The translations under genes and the position numbers were made by a program. 64,000 nucleotides of DNA from CAUYXS01 sp965248495 (GTDB lineage: Bacteria > Chloroflexota > Dehalococcoidia > Lucifugimonadales > Australimonadaceae): NCBI GenBank assembly GCA_965248495.1, contig CBDFJL010000003.1, forward strand, positions 2,480,001 to 2,544,000, in the 5' to 3' direction. Of this stretch, positions 43,796-52,893 are shown piece after piece (position 1 is the stretch's first letter; each line of letters starts with the position of its first letter). The notes under the pieces were generated by a model. The model saw only the letters and a list, made by a program, of their open reading frames with translations. It was not told where the DNA came from and did no database searches.

Positions 43796-45664
43796 CTAGC
43801 CGGCTGCGGCCGCGGCGCTCCCACCCTGATTGAGGGCGTATTGCGCGGCGTACAGGCCGTCCTTGGCCATCAGCTCGTCGTGGGTGCCGACCTCGGCGAT
43901 GCGCCCCTGCTCCATGACGACGATCTTGTCCGCGTTGCGGATGGTCGACAGACGGTGGGCGATCACCACCGACGTCCGCCCCGCGAGCAGGCGCTCCAGC
44001 GCGTGCTGGATGGTGCGCTCAGTCTGCGTGTCGACGCTCGCCGTCGCCTCGTCCAGGATCAGGATGCGCGGGTCCGCGACGAGAGCCCTCGCGAAGCTGA
44101 GCAGCTGGCGCTGGCCGACGCTCAGGTTGCCGCCGCGCTCCTCCAGCATGTTGTCGTACCCGTGGGGCAGCGCGACGATGAACTCGTGCGCGCCCACGGC
44201 CTCGGCGGCGTGGACCACCTGCTCATCGGTGGCCTCAACGTGGCGGTAGCGGATGTTCTCCGCAACGGTGCCGGTGAACAGGAACGGCTCCTGGAGCACC
44301 ATCCCCATCTGGCTGGCCAGCGAACCTCGCGTGACCTCGCGCAGGTCGTGTCCATCGACGGTGATGCGCCCGTCCGCCACATCGTAGAAGCGCGCCAGCA
44401 GGGCCGCCATCGTCGTCTTGCCCGCGCCGGTTGGGCCCACCAGTGCCACAGTCTGGCCCGGCTCGATCTCCAACCCGATGTCCGTGAGGACGGACTTGGC
44501 CTCGCTGTAACCAAAGGAGACGTCTTCGTACCGGACCGCGCCCCTGATGGGCGGGAGGGCCACGGCGTCCGGCGCGTCCTCGAGGTCCGGCCGCACGTCC
44601 AGTAGCTCGAAGATGCGCGCCCCCGAGGCCATGGCACGTTGGAGCTGAGTGAACTGCATGGTCAGGCTTCGGATCGGGTCGAAGAAGCGCTGAATCCAGA
44701 GGGCGAAGGCCAGCAGCACGGCGACGTCCAGTGAGCCATCCACCACCATCTGTCCACCCACCAGCACCACGGAGGCCAGCGCCAGGGCCGTGAACAGCTC
44801 GACCGTCGGCATCAGCGCCGCCGAGAGCTGGACCGCGCGCAGGTTCGCCTTCAGGTGAGCCCCGTTAAGCTCTTCGAACCGGTCCAGGTTCCGCTCCGGG
44901 CGGTTCATGGATTGGACCACGCGGACACCGGATAGGTTCTCCTGGAGCGAACCATTCACCGCCCCAATGGCGTGGCGCACCCGAACGAAGGACGACCGTG
45001 CATAGCGTTGCCAGACGACGACGATGACCACCAGCAGCGGGAAGGAGGCCAGCGAGACCAGTGTGAGCTGCCAGTTAATGACCAGCATGATTCCCACGAT
45101 GCCGAACAGGCTGACCAGATCGCCGATGCTGATCGCGGTGATGTTGAAGAACTCCTGAAGCTGCTGCACGTCGTTCTGGGCCCGCGACATGATGGAGCCC
45201 ACCTTGTGCTGGTTGTGGAACGACATCGGCAGCGTCTGGAGGTGGCCGAACAGGTCGGCGCGGAGTCGAAAGATGACCCGCTGCCCGAGCTGAGCCAGCA
45301 GCCACTGGTGACCGAAGTTCGAGACGTAGTGCAGCGCCAGCAACGCGGCGAACAGGCCGAGCGCGAGGTTCAGCCCCGAGACGTCGCCGGGCAGGATGTA
45401 GCGGTTGATGCTCTCCCGCACCAAGAGCGGAATGAGGATGGTGACGCCGGTGTAGACCAGCATGAGGGCCATCGCCAATACGGCGAGCCGGCGCTCGCGG
45501 ACAACGTAGGCGCCAAGGCGGAACATGACCTTGTGGTCGTACAGGCGGGCGCCCTGCTCGTCGATGTCGTACTGGCCGCGGCGCCATCCGCCGCCCATGC
45601 CACCACCGCCCATCCCACCGCCCGTTCCGCCGCCACCCATGCCGCCGCCACCTCCCATCATCAT
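43796..45664 (-). CDS. ABC exporter half-transporter, canonical ATPase partner
   Basis: The product has 622 residues. An unusual Met/Gly N-terminus (MMMGGGGGMGGGG repeats, about 1-27) is followed by a six-helix membrane domain and an ATPase domain: Walker A GPTGAGKTT, signature LSVGQRQLLS and Walker B ILILDEATASVD with the catalytic Glu. It overlaps the 45661-47436 gene by ATGA and surely forms a heterodimer with it. Multidrug or lipid export is likely; the substrate cannot be inferred. Confidence 0.9.
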   Translation of the reverse strand: MMMGGGGGMGGGGTGGGMGGGGMGGGWRRGQYDIDEQGARLYDHKVMFRLGAYVVRERRLAVLAMALMLVYTGVTILIPLLVRESINRYILPGDVSGLNLALGLFAALLALHYVSNFGHQWLLAQLGQRVIFRLRADLFGHLQTLPMSFHNQHKVGSIMSRAQNDVQQLQEFFNITAISIGDLVSLFGIVGIMLVINWQLTLVSLASFPLLVVIVVVWQRYARSSFVRVRHAIGAVNGSLQENLSGVRVVQSMNRPERNLDRFEELNGAHLKANLRAVQLSAALMPTVELFTALALASVVLVGGQMVVDGSLDVAVLLAFALWIQRFFDPIRSLTMQFTQLQRAMASGARIFELLDVRPDLEDAPDAVALPPIRGAVRYEDVSFGYSEAKSVLTDIGLEIEPGQTVALVGPTGAGKTTMAALLARFYDVADGRITVDGHDLREVTRGSLASQMGMVLQEPFLFTGTVAENIRYRHVEATDEQVVHAAEAVGAHEFIVALPHGYDNMLEERGGNLSVGQRQLLSFARALVADPRILILDEATASVDTQTERTIQHALERLLAGRTSVVIAHRLSTIRNADKIVVMEQGRIAEVGTHDELMAKDGLYAAQYALNQGGSAAAAAG

Positions 45665-47436
45665 GACGGCTCCCGCCCTTCGGTCGGCGCGCTGGCGCCG
45701 GGACGGACGAACACGTCGGCGGAGCCTTCTTGGAGCTCGGCGATGTGCTGGAAGAAGCCGTCCTGAGTGAGCAGATCGCGGGGGTCTCCCATCTCGACGA
45801 TGCGTCCCTTCTCCAGCACGACCGCCTGGCTAGCGTGCTGGATGGACGATAGGCGGTGGGCGATGACAAAGGTGGTCCGGCCTCGGACCACGGCGGCCAT
45901 CGCCCGCTGGATGAGGGCCTCGGTGCCCGCGTCGACACTGGACGTCGAGTCGTCCAGCACCAGGATCGGTGGGTCGAGCAGCAGCGTCCGCGCTATCGAC
46001 AGCCGCTGCCGCTGGCCTCCCGAAAGCGTCATGCCCCGCTCGCCGACTGTCGTGTCATAGCCCTGGGGGAGCTCCATGATCTCGTCGTGCAGCTGCGCGG
46101 TCTTGGCAGCGGCCATGACGTCGTCCAGGGAGGCGTCCTCGCGGCCGTAGGCGATGTTGTCCCGAACGCTGGCGCTGAACAGGAACACGTCTTGCTGGAT
46201 GATGCCGATGGCCTGCCTCAGCGAGTCGAGCCGGACGTCCCGGATGTCGATGCCGTCGACGGTGATGCGGCCCTCGGCCACGTCGTAGAAGCGGGCCAGC
46301 AGACTCGCGACCGTGGTCTTGCCGGAGCCGGGCGCGCCGAGGAACGCCACCGCTTCACCCGGGTTGGCGTGGAGCGACACGTGATCGACGGCGGGCTGGT
46401 CGATGTAGGCAAAGCTCACGTCCTCGAAAGCGACCTCGCCGCGGACGTCGGCCAACGGCACCGCGCCGTCGCGTTCCTGCACAGGCGACTCGGCGTCTAG
46501 GACCTCGAAGAGTCGCTCGCCGGCCGAGATCGCGCGGGCGAAATTGTTCACCATCATGCCGATCATCCGGATTGGCTGGACCAGGAGACTGGTGTACAGG
46601 ACGAACTGGGCAAGCTCGCCGACAGTGATGCGGCTCTCGATGACAGCGCGCCCGCCGAACCAGAGGATGGCGCCGGTCGACGCCCAGAAGACGAGCTGCA
46701 TGAACGCCGCGTTGGCGGCCTGGGTCTGCTGGGCTTCCAACGTTGTGTCGCGCACCAGGCTGATCTGGCGTCCGAACTTCGCGCGCTCGTGGTCCTCGGC
46801 GCCGAAGGCCTTCACCACGCGCATGCCGGACAGGTTCTCCTGGAGCAGCGTCGTCATGACGCCCATCTGGGCCTGGGCCCGGCGCCAGATGCCCCGCAGC
46901 CGCCAGTTGATGGTCACCGCCCGGAATGCGATGACCGGGACGAAGAACAGGCTGACCAGCCCGAGCTGCCAGTCGATGCTCAGCATGATGGCCGCGGCGA
47001 AGGTCGACAGCAGAACGATCTGGCCGGATCGGACCAGTCCCATGCTGATGAACATGCGCGTGACCTCCACGTCCACGGTCGCCTTGGACATCAGATCGCC
47101 GGTGTGCGATTTGTCGTGGAACGCGAAGCTCAGGCGCTGGAGCTTGTCGTACAGCGCGTTGCGAATGGAATAGGAGACCTTCTGCGAGATGGCCTCCGCC
47201 AGGTACATGTTGGCGTACTGGAATGCACCGCGTGCCGCCGTCGCCGCGACGATGAGGCCGGCGATGGCAAGCAGCCGCCCGGTGTCGGTGTCGCTGAAAG
47301 CATCGTCGATGGCGATGCCCAGCAACCGGGGAATCGTGACGTAGAAACCGGTGGAAAGGATCAAGGCGGCCCACGCCGCGAACATCTGACCTTTGTAGCG
47401 GACTGCGAACCCGGCGATGCGAATGAGAATGCGCAA
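45661..47436 (-). CDS. ABC exporter half-transporter, degenerate ATPase partner
   Basis: The product has 591 residues from a TTG at 47436 with GAGGA just upstream; the frame extends further but into the intergenic region. A six-helix membrane domain is followed by Walker A GAPGSGKTT, signature LSGGQRQRLS and Walker B ILVLDDSTSSVD, where Asp replaces the catalytic Glu. Paired with the other half (whose signature is LSVGQ), one composite ATP site is degenerate and one normal, as in BmrCD and TM287/288. Confidence 0.9.
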   Translation of the reverse strand: MRILIRIAGFAVRYKGQMFAAWAALILSTGFYVTIPRLLGIAIDDAFSDTDTGRLLAIAGLIVAATAARGAFQYANMYLAEAISQKVSYSIRNALYDKLQRLSFAFHDKSHTGDLMSKATVDVEVTRMFISMGLVRSGQIVLLSTFAAAIMLSIDWQLGLVSLFFVPVIAFRAVTINWRLRGIWRRAQAQMGVMTTLLQENLSGMRVVKAFGAEDHERAKFGRQISLVRDTTLEAQQTQAANAAFMQLVFWASTGAILWFGGRAVIESRITVGELAQFVLYTSLLVQPIRMIGMMVNNFARAISAGERLFEVLDAESPVQERDGAVPLADVRGEVAFEDVSFAYIDQPAVDHVSLHANPGEAVAFLGAPGSGKTTVASLLARFYDVAEGRITVDGIDIRDVRLDSLRQAIGIIQQDVFLFSASVRDNIAYGREDASLDDVMAAAKTAQLHDEIMELPQGYDTTVGERGMTLSGGQRQRLSIARTLLLDPPILVLDDSTSSVDAGTEALIQRAMAAVVRGRTTFVIAHRLSSIQHASQAVVLEKGRIVEMGDPRDLLTQDGFFQHIAELQEGSADVFVRPGASAPTEGREPS

Positions 47437-47590
47437 ACGGTCCTCTAACTTGGGTGTACGCGCAATTATATGGTGCGCGGCACTCCATGGCCAAGCGAAC
47501 AGCTCTCGCTCTGCTAGACTATAGACACGGGGCCAGAGACACGGGGCCAGCCTGACTGCCGGCACCCGGGCTCAGTGGCGAGACGACTCC

Positions 47591-48226
47591 ATGGCGCGTG
47601 GACAGCAGACCCTCCCGTACGTGCTTCGACCCATGAGCTGGGACGACGTGACACAGGTCACGGACATCGAGCGGGAGGCCTTCCCGACCCTCTGGCCCAG
47701 CACCTCTTACCCGCGCGAGATGCGCAACCATCAGGCGGAATACTCCGTCATCCAACACCGCGACGAACGCGTGCTGTTGCCGCAGCCCCAGGGGCGTGGC
47801 CTCATGGGTCTCCTGCGGCGCCGCCGGCACGAGCCCGCGCTGGAAGCGCAGCTGCTGGTCGGCTACGCGGGCCTCTGGTATATGGCCGGCGAAGGCCACA
47901 TCGTCTCCATCGCCGTTCGTGAGGGCTTTCGCCGTATGGGCATCGGTGAGCTGCTGTTGATCGGCTCGGTCGAGATGGCGCTCCGCCGCGAGATGGAGGT
48001 CCTCACGCTAGAGGTCAGGGTCTCGAACGCGCCGGCCATCGCGCTCTACGAGAAGTGGGGCCTGCGCCAGGTCGGCCTGCGACGGGGCTACTACTCGGAC
48101 AATCGCGAGGACGCCCTCGTTATGAGCACCGACTCGCTGCGCTCCGATGCGTTCCTCACGCCCTTCCACGAACACATCGAACAGCACGAAGAGCGCTATG
48201 GGGACGCCGAGCGGCGGTACCTGTAG
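47591..48226 (+). CDS. rimI: Ribosomal-protein-alanine N-acetyltransferase-like GNAT protein (RimI)
   Basis: The product has 211 residues. RimI motifs are MSWDDVTQVTDIEREAF near the N-terminus and VREGFRRMGIGELLLIGSVEMALRREMEVLTLEVRVSNAPAIALYEKWGLRQVG (acetyl-CoA binding and the end motif). An insert with LLPQPQGRGLMGLLRRRRHEPALEAQLL between beta strands makes it longer than E. coli RimI. It may acetylate S18 or, as in many bacteria, be a generic N-terminal acetyltransferase near t6A genes. The divergent promoter region also serves the exporter. Confidence 0.85.
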   Translation: MARGQQTLPYVLRPMSWDDVTQVTDIEREAFPTLWPSTSYPREMRNHQAEYSVIQHRDERVLLPQPQGRGLMGLLRRRRHEPALEAQLLVGYAGLWYMAGEGHIVSIAVREGFRRMGIGELLLIGSVEMALRREMEVLTLEVRVSNAPAIALYEKWGLRQVGLRRGYYSDNREDALVMSTDSLRSDAFLTPFHEHIEQHEERYGDAERRYL

Positions 48227-48263
48227 GGCCTACGCCGTCAGCCTCCCGTAGGCGAGGACCCGC

Positions 48264-48386
48264 TCAGCGCACCGCCAGCATGCCGCCTTCTTTAATGCGG
48301 TACTTGAGCAGCTCGCTGGCCCTCGCGTGCTCCTCGCCCAGGGGTACGCTCGATGCGGTGCCGAATAGGAGCACGTCCGTCAACAT
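48264..48386 (-). CDS. Small 40-residue protein
   Basis: An ATG at 48386 opens a compact frame reading MLTDVLLFGTASSVPLGEEH and ending KYRIKEGGMLAVR. It reads like a real protein segment: a hydrophobic strand, then a charged helix. It may also be the remnant of a larger gene. The ribosome site is weak. It fills the gap between rimI and the second histidine phosphatase. Confidence 0.35.
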   Translation of the reverse strand: MLTDVLLFGTASSVPLGEEHARASELLKYRIKEGGMLAVR

Positions 48387-48437
48387 GGCGCTCTACTGTA
48401 GCGGCCCTCTGACCCCGCGCCGAGGTAACATTCGGCC

Positions 48438-49061
48438 ATGCCTCGCCTCTTCTTCGTTCGTCACGGACGCACGACCTGGAACGCCGAGGGCCGGGTGCAG
48501 GGCGGCGGCAACCTCGATCCCGTGGGCGTGGCCCAGGCGTTGGCGTTGGCACGCAGCCTTCGCGACCATCGTTTCGCCGCGGCCTACGCCAGCCCGTTCG
48601 CGCGCACGCGGCAAACCGCCAACATCATCGCCGGCCTGCAAGGCGTGCCGGTGCGATTGCTCCCGCTGCTGCGCGACCTCGACTACGGCCACCTCTCCGG
48701 CGCGCTCCTGTCGGAGATCAGGGGCGACGATCCGCTGCTGTGGGAGCGGTGGCACGACGCGCCCGACACCGTCCACTTTCCTGGCGGCGGGTCCCTGGGC
48801 GACCTGCGGAGCCGCCTGCGGCGGGCTATCGATATTCTGAGCGACCGCCACCCCGAGAGCGACGTGCTGTGCGTCACCCACGACTCGCCGGTCCGCGTCG
48901 CGGCCAGCCTCGCGCTGGGGCTGGACGACTCGCGCCACAATGACGAAGGCTTGGTCACGCCCACGGCGTCACTCACCATCATCAACACCGCTCCGAGCGG
49001 CCTGACGCTTGAGTTGCACCGTGACACTGCACACCTCGAGGGCGTCGATGCCCGCATCTAG
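48438..49061 (+). CDS. Histidine phosphatase (phosphoglycerate-mutase-like), second copy
   Basis: The product has 207 residues. RHG motif LFFVRHGRTTWNAEGRVQGGGN (about 4-25), LRDLDYGHLSG (about 78) and VTHDSPVRVA (about 145) give the catalytic set. It is only distantly similar to the 41634 protein, so not a recent duplicate. The nth start overlaps its end by 14 bases. The substrate is unknown. Confidence 0.88.
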   Translation: MPRLFFVRHGRTTWNAEGRVQGGGNLDPVGVAQALALARSLRDHRFAAAYASPFARTRQTANIIAGLQGVPVRLLPLLRDLDYGHLSGALLSEIRGDDPLLWERWHDAPDTVHFPGGGSLGDLRSRLRRAIDILSDRHPESDVLCVTHDSPVRVAASLALGLDDSRHNDEGLVTPTASLTIINTAPSGLTLELHRDTAHLEGVDARI

Positions 49062-49845
49062 CGGCGGGCGACTCCGGCGCCAGCGCGGGAAAGTCCTTCG
49101 TCCGAGGAGCGTTCGCGGCGTGCGGCCCTACTCACTGCCCGAGGTCCACGACCTGTTGGCGGCGTACTACGGCCCGTTCGAGCACCGCCCCCGGCTCCCA
49201 CCGGCCGACGAGCTGGTGTGGACCATCCTGTCGCAGCACACCTCCGACCTGAACGCGGGCCACGCCTACGAGGAGCTCAAGCGCCGGCTCCCGACGTGGG
49301 CCGAGGTCCTGGCCGCACCGATCAGCGCCGTCGCCGACGCGATCAGGAGCGGTGGCCTGGCCGAGCAGAAGGCTCCCCGCATTCAGGAGGTGCTCGCCAC
49401 GGTCCAGGAGCGCACCGGCGGCTTCGACATCGCGTTCCTCGCCGAGCTCCCGCTGGACGAGGCTAAGGCCTGGCTGCGCTCACTCCCAGGGGTCGGCCCC
49501 AAGACCGCCGCGGTCGTGCTCTGCTTCTCACTGGGCATGCCCGCCTTCGCCGTCGATACCCATGTGCACCGGGTCTCGGGGCGCCTGGGTCTGATCGGGC
49601 CCAAGGTGACGGCCGACGAGGCGCACGACGTGCTGGAGGGCTCCATAGAGCCGGATCGGGTCTTCGCAGCGCACGTCTACGTCATCAGCCACGGCCGCCG
49701 CATCTGCAAAGCGCAACGCCCGCTGTGCGGGGCTTGCCCGCTCCGCGAGCGCTGTCCGGCTCGTCCCCAGCTGGAGCGCAAGGGCCTGGCCGGCGTGACG
49801 GATGCGGCAATGCCGCGCCCCGAATTGGCGCCGAAGCCGCTATGA
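49048..49845 (+). CDS. nth: Endonuclease III (base-excision repair DNA glycosylase)
   Basis: The product has 265 residues from the ATG at 49048. The helix-hairpin-helix region LPGVGPKTAAVVLCFSLG contains catalytic Lys152, and VDTHVHRV contains Asp170. The C-terminal [4Fe-4S] loop is CKAQRPLCGACPLRERC, the exact C-x6-C-x2-C-x5-C spacing. It removes oxidised pyrimidines and nicks the abasic site. About 25 extra basic residues lie at the N-terminus. The stop overlaps the SprT gene by ATGA. Confidence 0.95.
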   Translation: MPASSGGRLRRQRGKVLRPRSVRGVRPYSLPEVHDLLAAYYGPFEHRPRLPPADELVWTILSQHTSDLNAGHAYEELKRRLPTWAEVLAAPISAVADAIRSGGLAEQKAPRIQEVLATVQERTGGFDIAFLAELPLDEAKAWLRSLPGVGPKTAAVVLCFSLGMPAFAVDTHVHRVSGRLGLIGPKVTADEAHDVLEGSIEPDRVFAAHVYVISHGRRICKAQRPLCGACPLRERCPARPQLERKGLAGVTDAAMPRPELAPKPL

Positions 49846-50375
49846 GTGCCGCCGCGCCGGAATTCGCCGACCGCATCTCGGCTTTGCTCGAAGCGCTTTG
49901 CGCTGAGCACGGCGTCGCGCAACCGCGCCTCGAATGGTCGAGGCGTATGCGGCGGATGCTCGGGCGGGCCGTCTACCGGCCCCCGACGATTCGCCTGTCG
50001 GCGTGGCTGGACGAAGAGCAGGCCGAGGCTACGGTGCGTCACGAGCTGGCCCACATCGCTTTGGGGTTGGGCCGCGCTACTCGCCGCGAGGGTCCGCACG
50101 GGGCCGCGTGGCGGGCCTGGGCGGACCGGCTGGGCACTGAAGCGCGGGCTCAGGCGGCGCGACCGCCAAGCCAGGCCCCCGAGCGGACACCCCCCAGGGC
50201 CTGGGGCCTGGAGTGCGCCGCGTGTGGCGCGCGCTTCCTGCGCCGGCGCGTGTTGCAGGGGCTCTACCACCGCGATTGCGGCCCACGCCGTGGGTTGCTC
50301 AACCGTGCCATTCACGATTCGGCCGACCTGGTGCGGGCGTGGGCAGCGGACCGGCCCGCGGAGCGCACGGCGTAG
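49842..50375 (+). CDS. SprT-like zinc metalloprotease-domain protein
   Basis: The product has 177 residues, starting in ATGA overlap with nth. The HExxH motif is VRHELAHIALG (His67, Glu68, His71). A possible third ligand lies in GPHGAAW (His86). A C-terminal zinc ribbon has ECAACGARF and a later cysteine (HRDCGPR). SprT/Spartan-type proteins digest DNA-protein crosslinks, so coupling to a repair glycosylase is sensible. Confidence 0.85.
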   Translation: MSAAAPEFADRISALLEALCAEHGVAQPRLEWSRRMRRMLGRAVYRPPTIRLSAWLDEEQAEATVRHELAHIALGLGRATRREGPHGAAWRAWADRLGTEARAQAARPPSQAPERTPPRAWGLECAACGARFLRRRVLQGLYHRDCGPRRGLLNRAIHDSADLVRAWAADRPAERTA

Positions 50376-50454
50376 GCCCTCCGCCGCGATGGGCCTGGCC
50401 TGCGCTAACATCGTGGCGTGACCGGCGCGGATCGAGCGCGAAGGGAGATGGCCG

Positions 50455-51177
50455 ATGGCTCAGCTCACGCTGACCGACCTCATTGCCAACGGGACGATGG
50501 ACGGAACGGTCGCCGCGACCCTGTCGGCGATCGCCGAGGGGCGGCACTCGTTCCTCGTGGCGGCCGTGCCGCGGTTCGCGGGGAAGAGCACCGTGACCGA
50601 GGCGATCCTCGGATGCCGTGCGCCCGAGGTGCCCCGGCACGACCTGTCGGGGGACGTGGAGCAGATGGACTCGCTGCGGACCGGCCGGCTTGGTGGGTAC
50701 GTCGTCGTCGCCGAGTTCGCACCGCACGACCGTGGCTCCTACATATGGGGTGCGCGGGCGCGGAAGGCCATCGAGACGACGAGCGCCGGCTATAGCATCG
50801 CCGCGTCGCTGCACGCGGGGTCGATGGAGGAGGCGGTCGCGGAGGTCTGGGACGGCATCGAGGCCGGTGACCGGCTCACGTCCACGTTCCGCTACATCGT
50901 CTACATCGAGCGCTTCGGCGAGGGCGACGGTGACGGCGCCAATACCTTTTGGCGGCGCTTGGCGACGGTCCACGAACTCGATGGCGTCGCAGAGGGCGTA
51001 CCCCAGGCCCGGCTGCTCCATCGCTGGGTCCCGGACGGCGACCGCTACGAGCGGGTGGAGGAGCCGCGGCTGCTCGGGGCCGATCCTGCCAGGCTGACGG
51101 AGAGGGCGGGCCGGCTTACCGAGCTGGCCGCCGCGGGCAAAACGTCGGCGCTGGAGCTGGCGGACGCGCTGCGGTAG
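50455..51177 (+). CDS. Predicted P-loop ATPase, VirB11/GspE-like
   Basis: The product has 240 residues. A Walker A-like loop AAVPRFAGKSTVTEAILGC (about 35-55) has GKST preceded by Ala instead of Gly. GYVVVAEFAPHDRGSYIWGARARKAIETTSAGYSIAASLHAGSMEEAV fits the Asp/His-box region of secretion ATPases. It is smaller than those enzymes and has no secretion genes nearby. Function is unknown. A GAAGGGAGATGG ribosome site lies before the ATG. Confidence 0.6.
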   Translation: MAQLTLTDLIANGTMDGTVAATLSAIAEGRHSFLVAAVPRFAGKSTVTEAILGCRAPEVPRHDLSGDVEQMDSLRTGRLGGYVVVAEFAPHDRGSYIWGARARKAIETTSAGYSIAASLHAGSMEEAVAEVWDGIEAGDRLTSTFRYIVYIERFGEGDGDGANTFWRRLATVHELDGVAEGVPQARLLHRWVPDGDRYERVEEPRLLGADPARLTERAGRLTELAAAGKTSALELADALR

Positions 51178-51605
51178 CCGCCGTTGGTGCTGGCGGTTGG
51201 GCGGAAAATTTTCCACCGAAATGTCGCACTATGGCTTGGCAACTCTGAGTGTGCCCCTTAATATGGTCGCGCGGCGGTAGGCCGCAGAAAGGGGGTGATC
51301 CAATAGTGTTACCAAGTAGAACCCGCACTGTTGCGTCACCCGCTGCCCACCGGTAGGGATCGCCACGGTCGAAGTCGATCGCCCGGCGACCTGAAACGCT
51401 GGGGCCTAACGGTGGGCTCCAGTGGGGGGCGCAGCAGGTGCGGCCGGTCTCTCCTTCTTGGATGGGCCGGTGATTAGTGGGCGCCTCGGCTCCTCCAATG
51501 GATCCGGGGCGCCTCTGCGTTGCGCTCCTCGCGTCGAACGTCGTCGTGCTGGCCTTTCGGGTTGGTTTGGTAGTTGCTGGCCGAACGTCCGGCCTCCCAC
51601 CCAGG
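51178..51605. other. Non-coding gap downstream of the ATPase gene
   Basis: After the stop there is GCCGCC...GGCGG and the palindrome GGAAAATTTTCC (51201-51216 region), a possible terminator. The rest has high GC and some short open frames on the minus strand, but none with a plausible start, ribosome site and composition. I see no RNA gene that I can name here. Confidence 0.4.
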
Positions 51606-51830
51606 CGGCTTTGCCTCAAAGTCACTCCCTCCAGCACGCTCAGGACAAGATTTGGCTTTCCCAACCTGGGCACTCACAATCCTTCCGACCATCCCCCTGT
51701 CCCCCTTCCTGGCCAGGAAGGGGGACATAAAGAGCTAAAGCGGGGACACCCCGCGCCCCCGGCAGAGGGGGTACCCCCTCTGCACTCCCCCAGGAAGGAC
51801 TCGCCCAGCCCGCGCGCTTTCTCGGTGGGC
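51606..51830. repeat. MITE-like palindromic repeat, copy B (inverted)
   Basis: From GGCTTTGCCTCAAA at 51606 to about 51830 the minus strand carries the blocks of copy A in the same order: GGGGAGTGCAGAGGGG, a GGGG..CCCC hairpin, CCCCCTTCCTGGCCAGG and TGTCCTGAGCG. Two palindromes are perfect: 24 bp at 51701-51724 and 22 bp at 51762-51783. Confidence 0.75.
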
Positions 51831-51864
51831 TGGCGTTCTCCACCATGCGATAATCGTCCGCGAT

Positions 51865-52893
51865 ATGGCAGTACGCATTGGCATCGGTGGGGCTTCGCCC
51901 ATGGCCCGCGAGGGGCGCGAGACCTTCTTTCGCTTTCTGGACACCCTCGAAGCACAGGGCTGGGACTCGCTTTGGTTCTCTGACCGGATCGTCGGCCCGG
52001 CCTGGGCGCTGGACCCGCTGACCGGCATGGCGCTGGCCGCGGCCCGCACCGAGCGCCTCAAGTTCGGCACCGGCGTTCTGCTGATGTCGATGCGCAGCGC
52101 CGTCACGACGGCCCGCGCCCTGGCCAGCATCGATGCCATGTCCAACGGGCGCGTGGCAGCGGCGGGCGTGGGCGTTGGCCAGGAGGCGCCGTTGGAGTAC
52201 GAGGCCATGGGCGTTCACAAGCGCGAGCGGGGCAAGCGGCTTGACGAGGCCATCACGCTGATGCGCAGGCTCTGGGCCGAGGAGCGCGTCTCCCACCACG
52301 GCGAGTTTCAGCGCATCGACGACGCCGGCGTCAGCCCTCGCCCGCCGCGCGGCTTCGTCCCCATCTGGATCGGCGGGCGCACCGAGCCGGCCTTCAAGCG
52401 TACCGGGCGGATGGGCGATGGGTGGATCCCCACCCAGGTGACGCCACAGGACTGCGCGGACGGCATCGCGCGCATCAATGCGTACGCCGCGGATGCGGGC
52501 CGGGCCATCGAGGACGATCACTTCGGCGTCCAGCTCGGCGTCTACATCGTGGAGCGCGGGCCCGTCCCCTTGGACATGGTCGAGCGTCATCTGCTGCGCC
52601 GCCGGACCGACGTCGGCCCCGAGGCGCTCAACCTGCTGGGCACTGCGGACCAGATCATTTCTCGCATGCACGAATACGTCGATGCGGGCTCCACGAAGTT
52701 CGTCCTCAACCTAGCGTGCGCGCCGGACGAGGCGTTCGACCAGATGGAGATGCTCGCCGAGGCGGTGGTGAAGCCGTTTCATAGTGATTCCCTCCCCCCG
52801 CCCCCGTCACCATCTGATTCCCTCCCCCCGCCCCCGTCACCATCTGACTCCCTCCGTCCGCCCCCGTCACCATCGAAGGCGGCGGGCGTATGA
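51865..52893 (+). CDS. LLM-class F420/FMN-dependent oxidoreductase (luciferase-like)
   Basis: The product has 342 residues. The TIM-barrel motifs are GWDSLWFSDRIV (about 33), FGTGVLLMSMRS (about 69), GRVAAAGVGVGQ (about 96), RGKRLDEAITLMRRLW and PIWIGGRTEPAFKRTGRMGDGWIP (about 173). Members use F420 or FMN to oxidise or reduce small substrates. Residues after about 310 are three units SDSLPPPPSP encoded by a 30-bp tandem repeat, not part of the fold, and the frame then overlaps the start of argC. Confidence 0.85.
   Translation: MAVRIGIGGASPMAREGRETFFRFLDTLEAQGWDSLWFSDRIVGPAWALDPLTGMALAAARTERLKFGTGVLLMSMRSAVTTARALASIDAMSNGRVAAAGVGVGQEAPLEYEAMGVHKRERGKRLDEAITLMRRLWAEERVSHHGEFQRIDDAGVSPRPPRGFVPIWIGGRTEPAFKRTGRMGDGWIPTQVTPQDCADGIARINAYAADAGRAIEDDHFGVQLGVYIVERGPVPLDMVERHLLRRRTDVGPEALNLLGTADQIISRMHEYVDAGSTKFVLNLACAPDEAFDQMEMLAEAVVKPFHSDSLPPPPSPSDSLPPPPSPSDSLRPPPSPSKAAGV
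52785..52874 (+). repeat. 30-bp tandem repeat, three copies, at the 3' end of the LLM gene
   Basis: The first two units are identical and the third differs at a few bases. Unit: TGATTCCCTCC then CCCCGCCCCC then GTCACCATC. It encodes SDSLPPPPSP in this frame. A related single copy lies at 21783-21811. Confidence 0.9.

Noticed and set aside
51116..51673. Minus-strand 185-codon frame in the gap after the ATPase gene
   Set aside because: No ribosome site, runs into the ATPase gene and through repeat copy B, and contains no recognisable motif.
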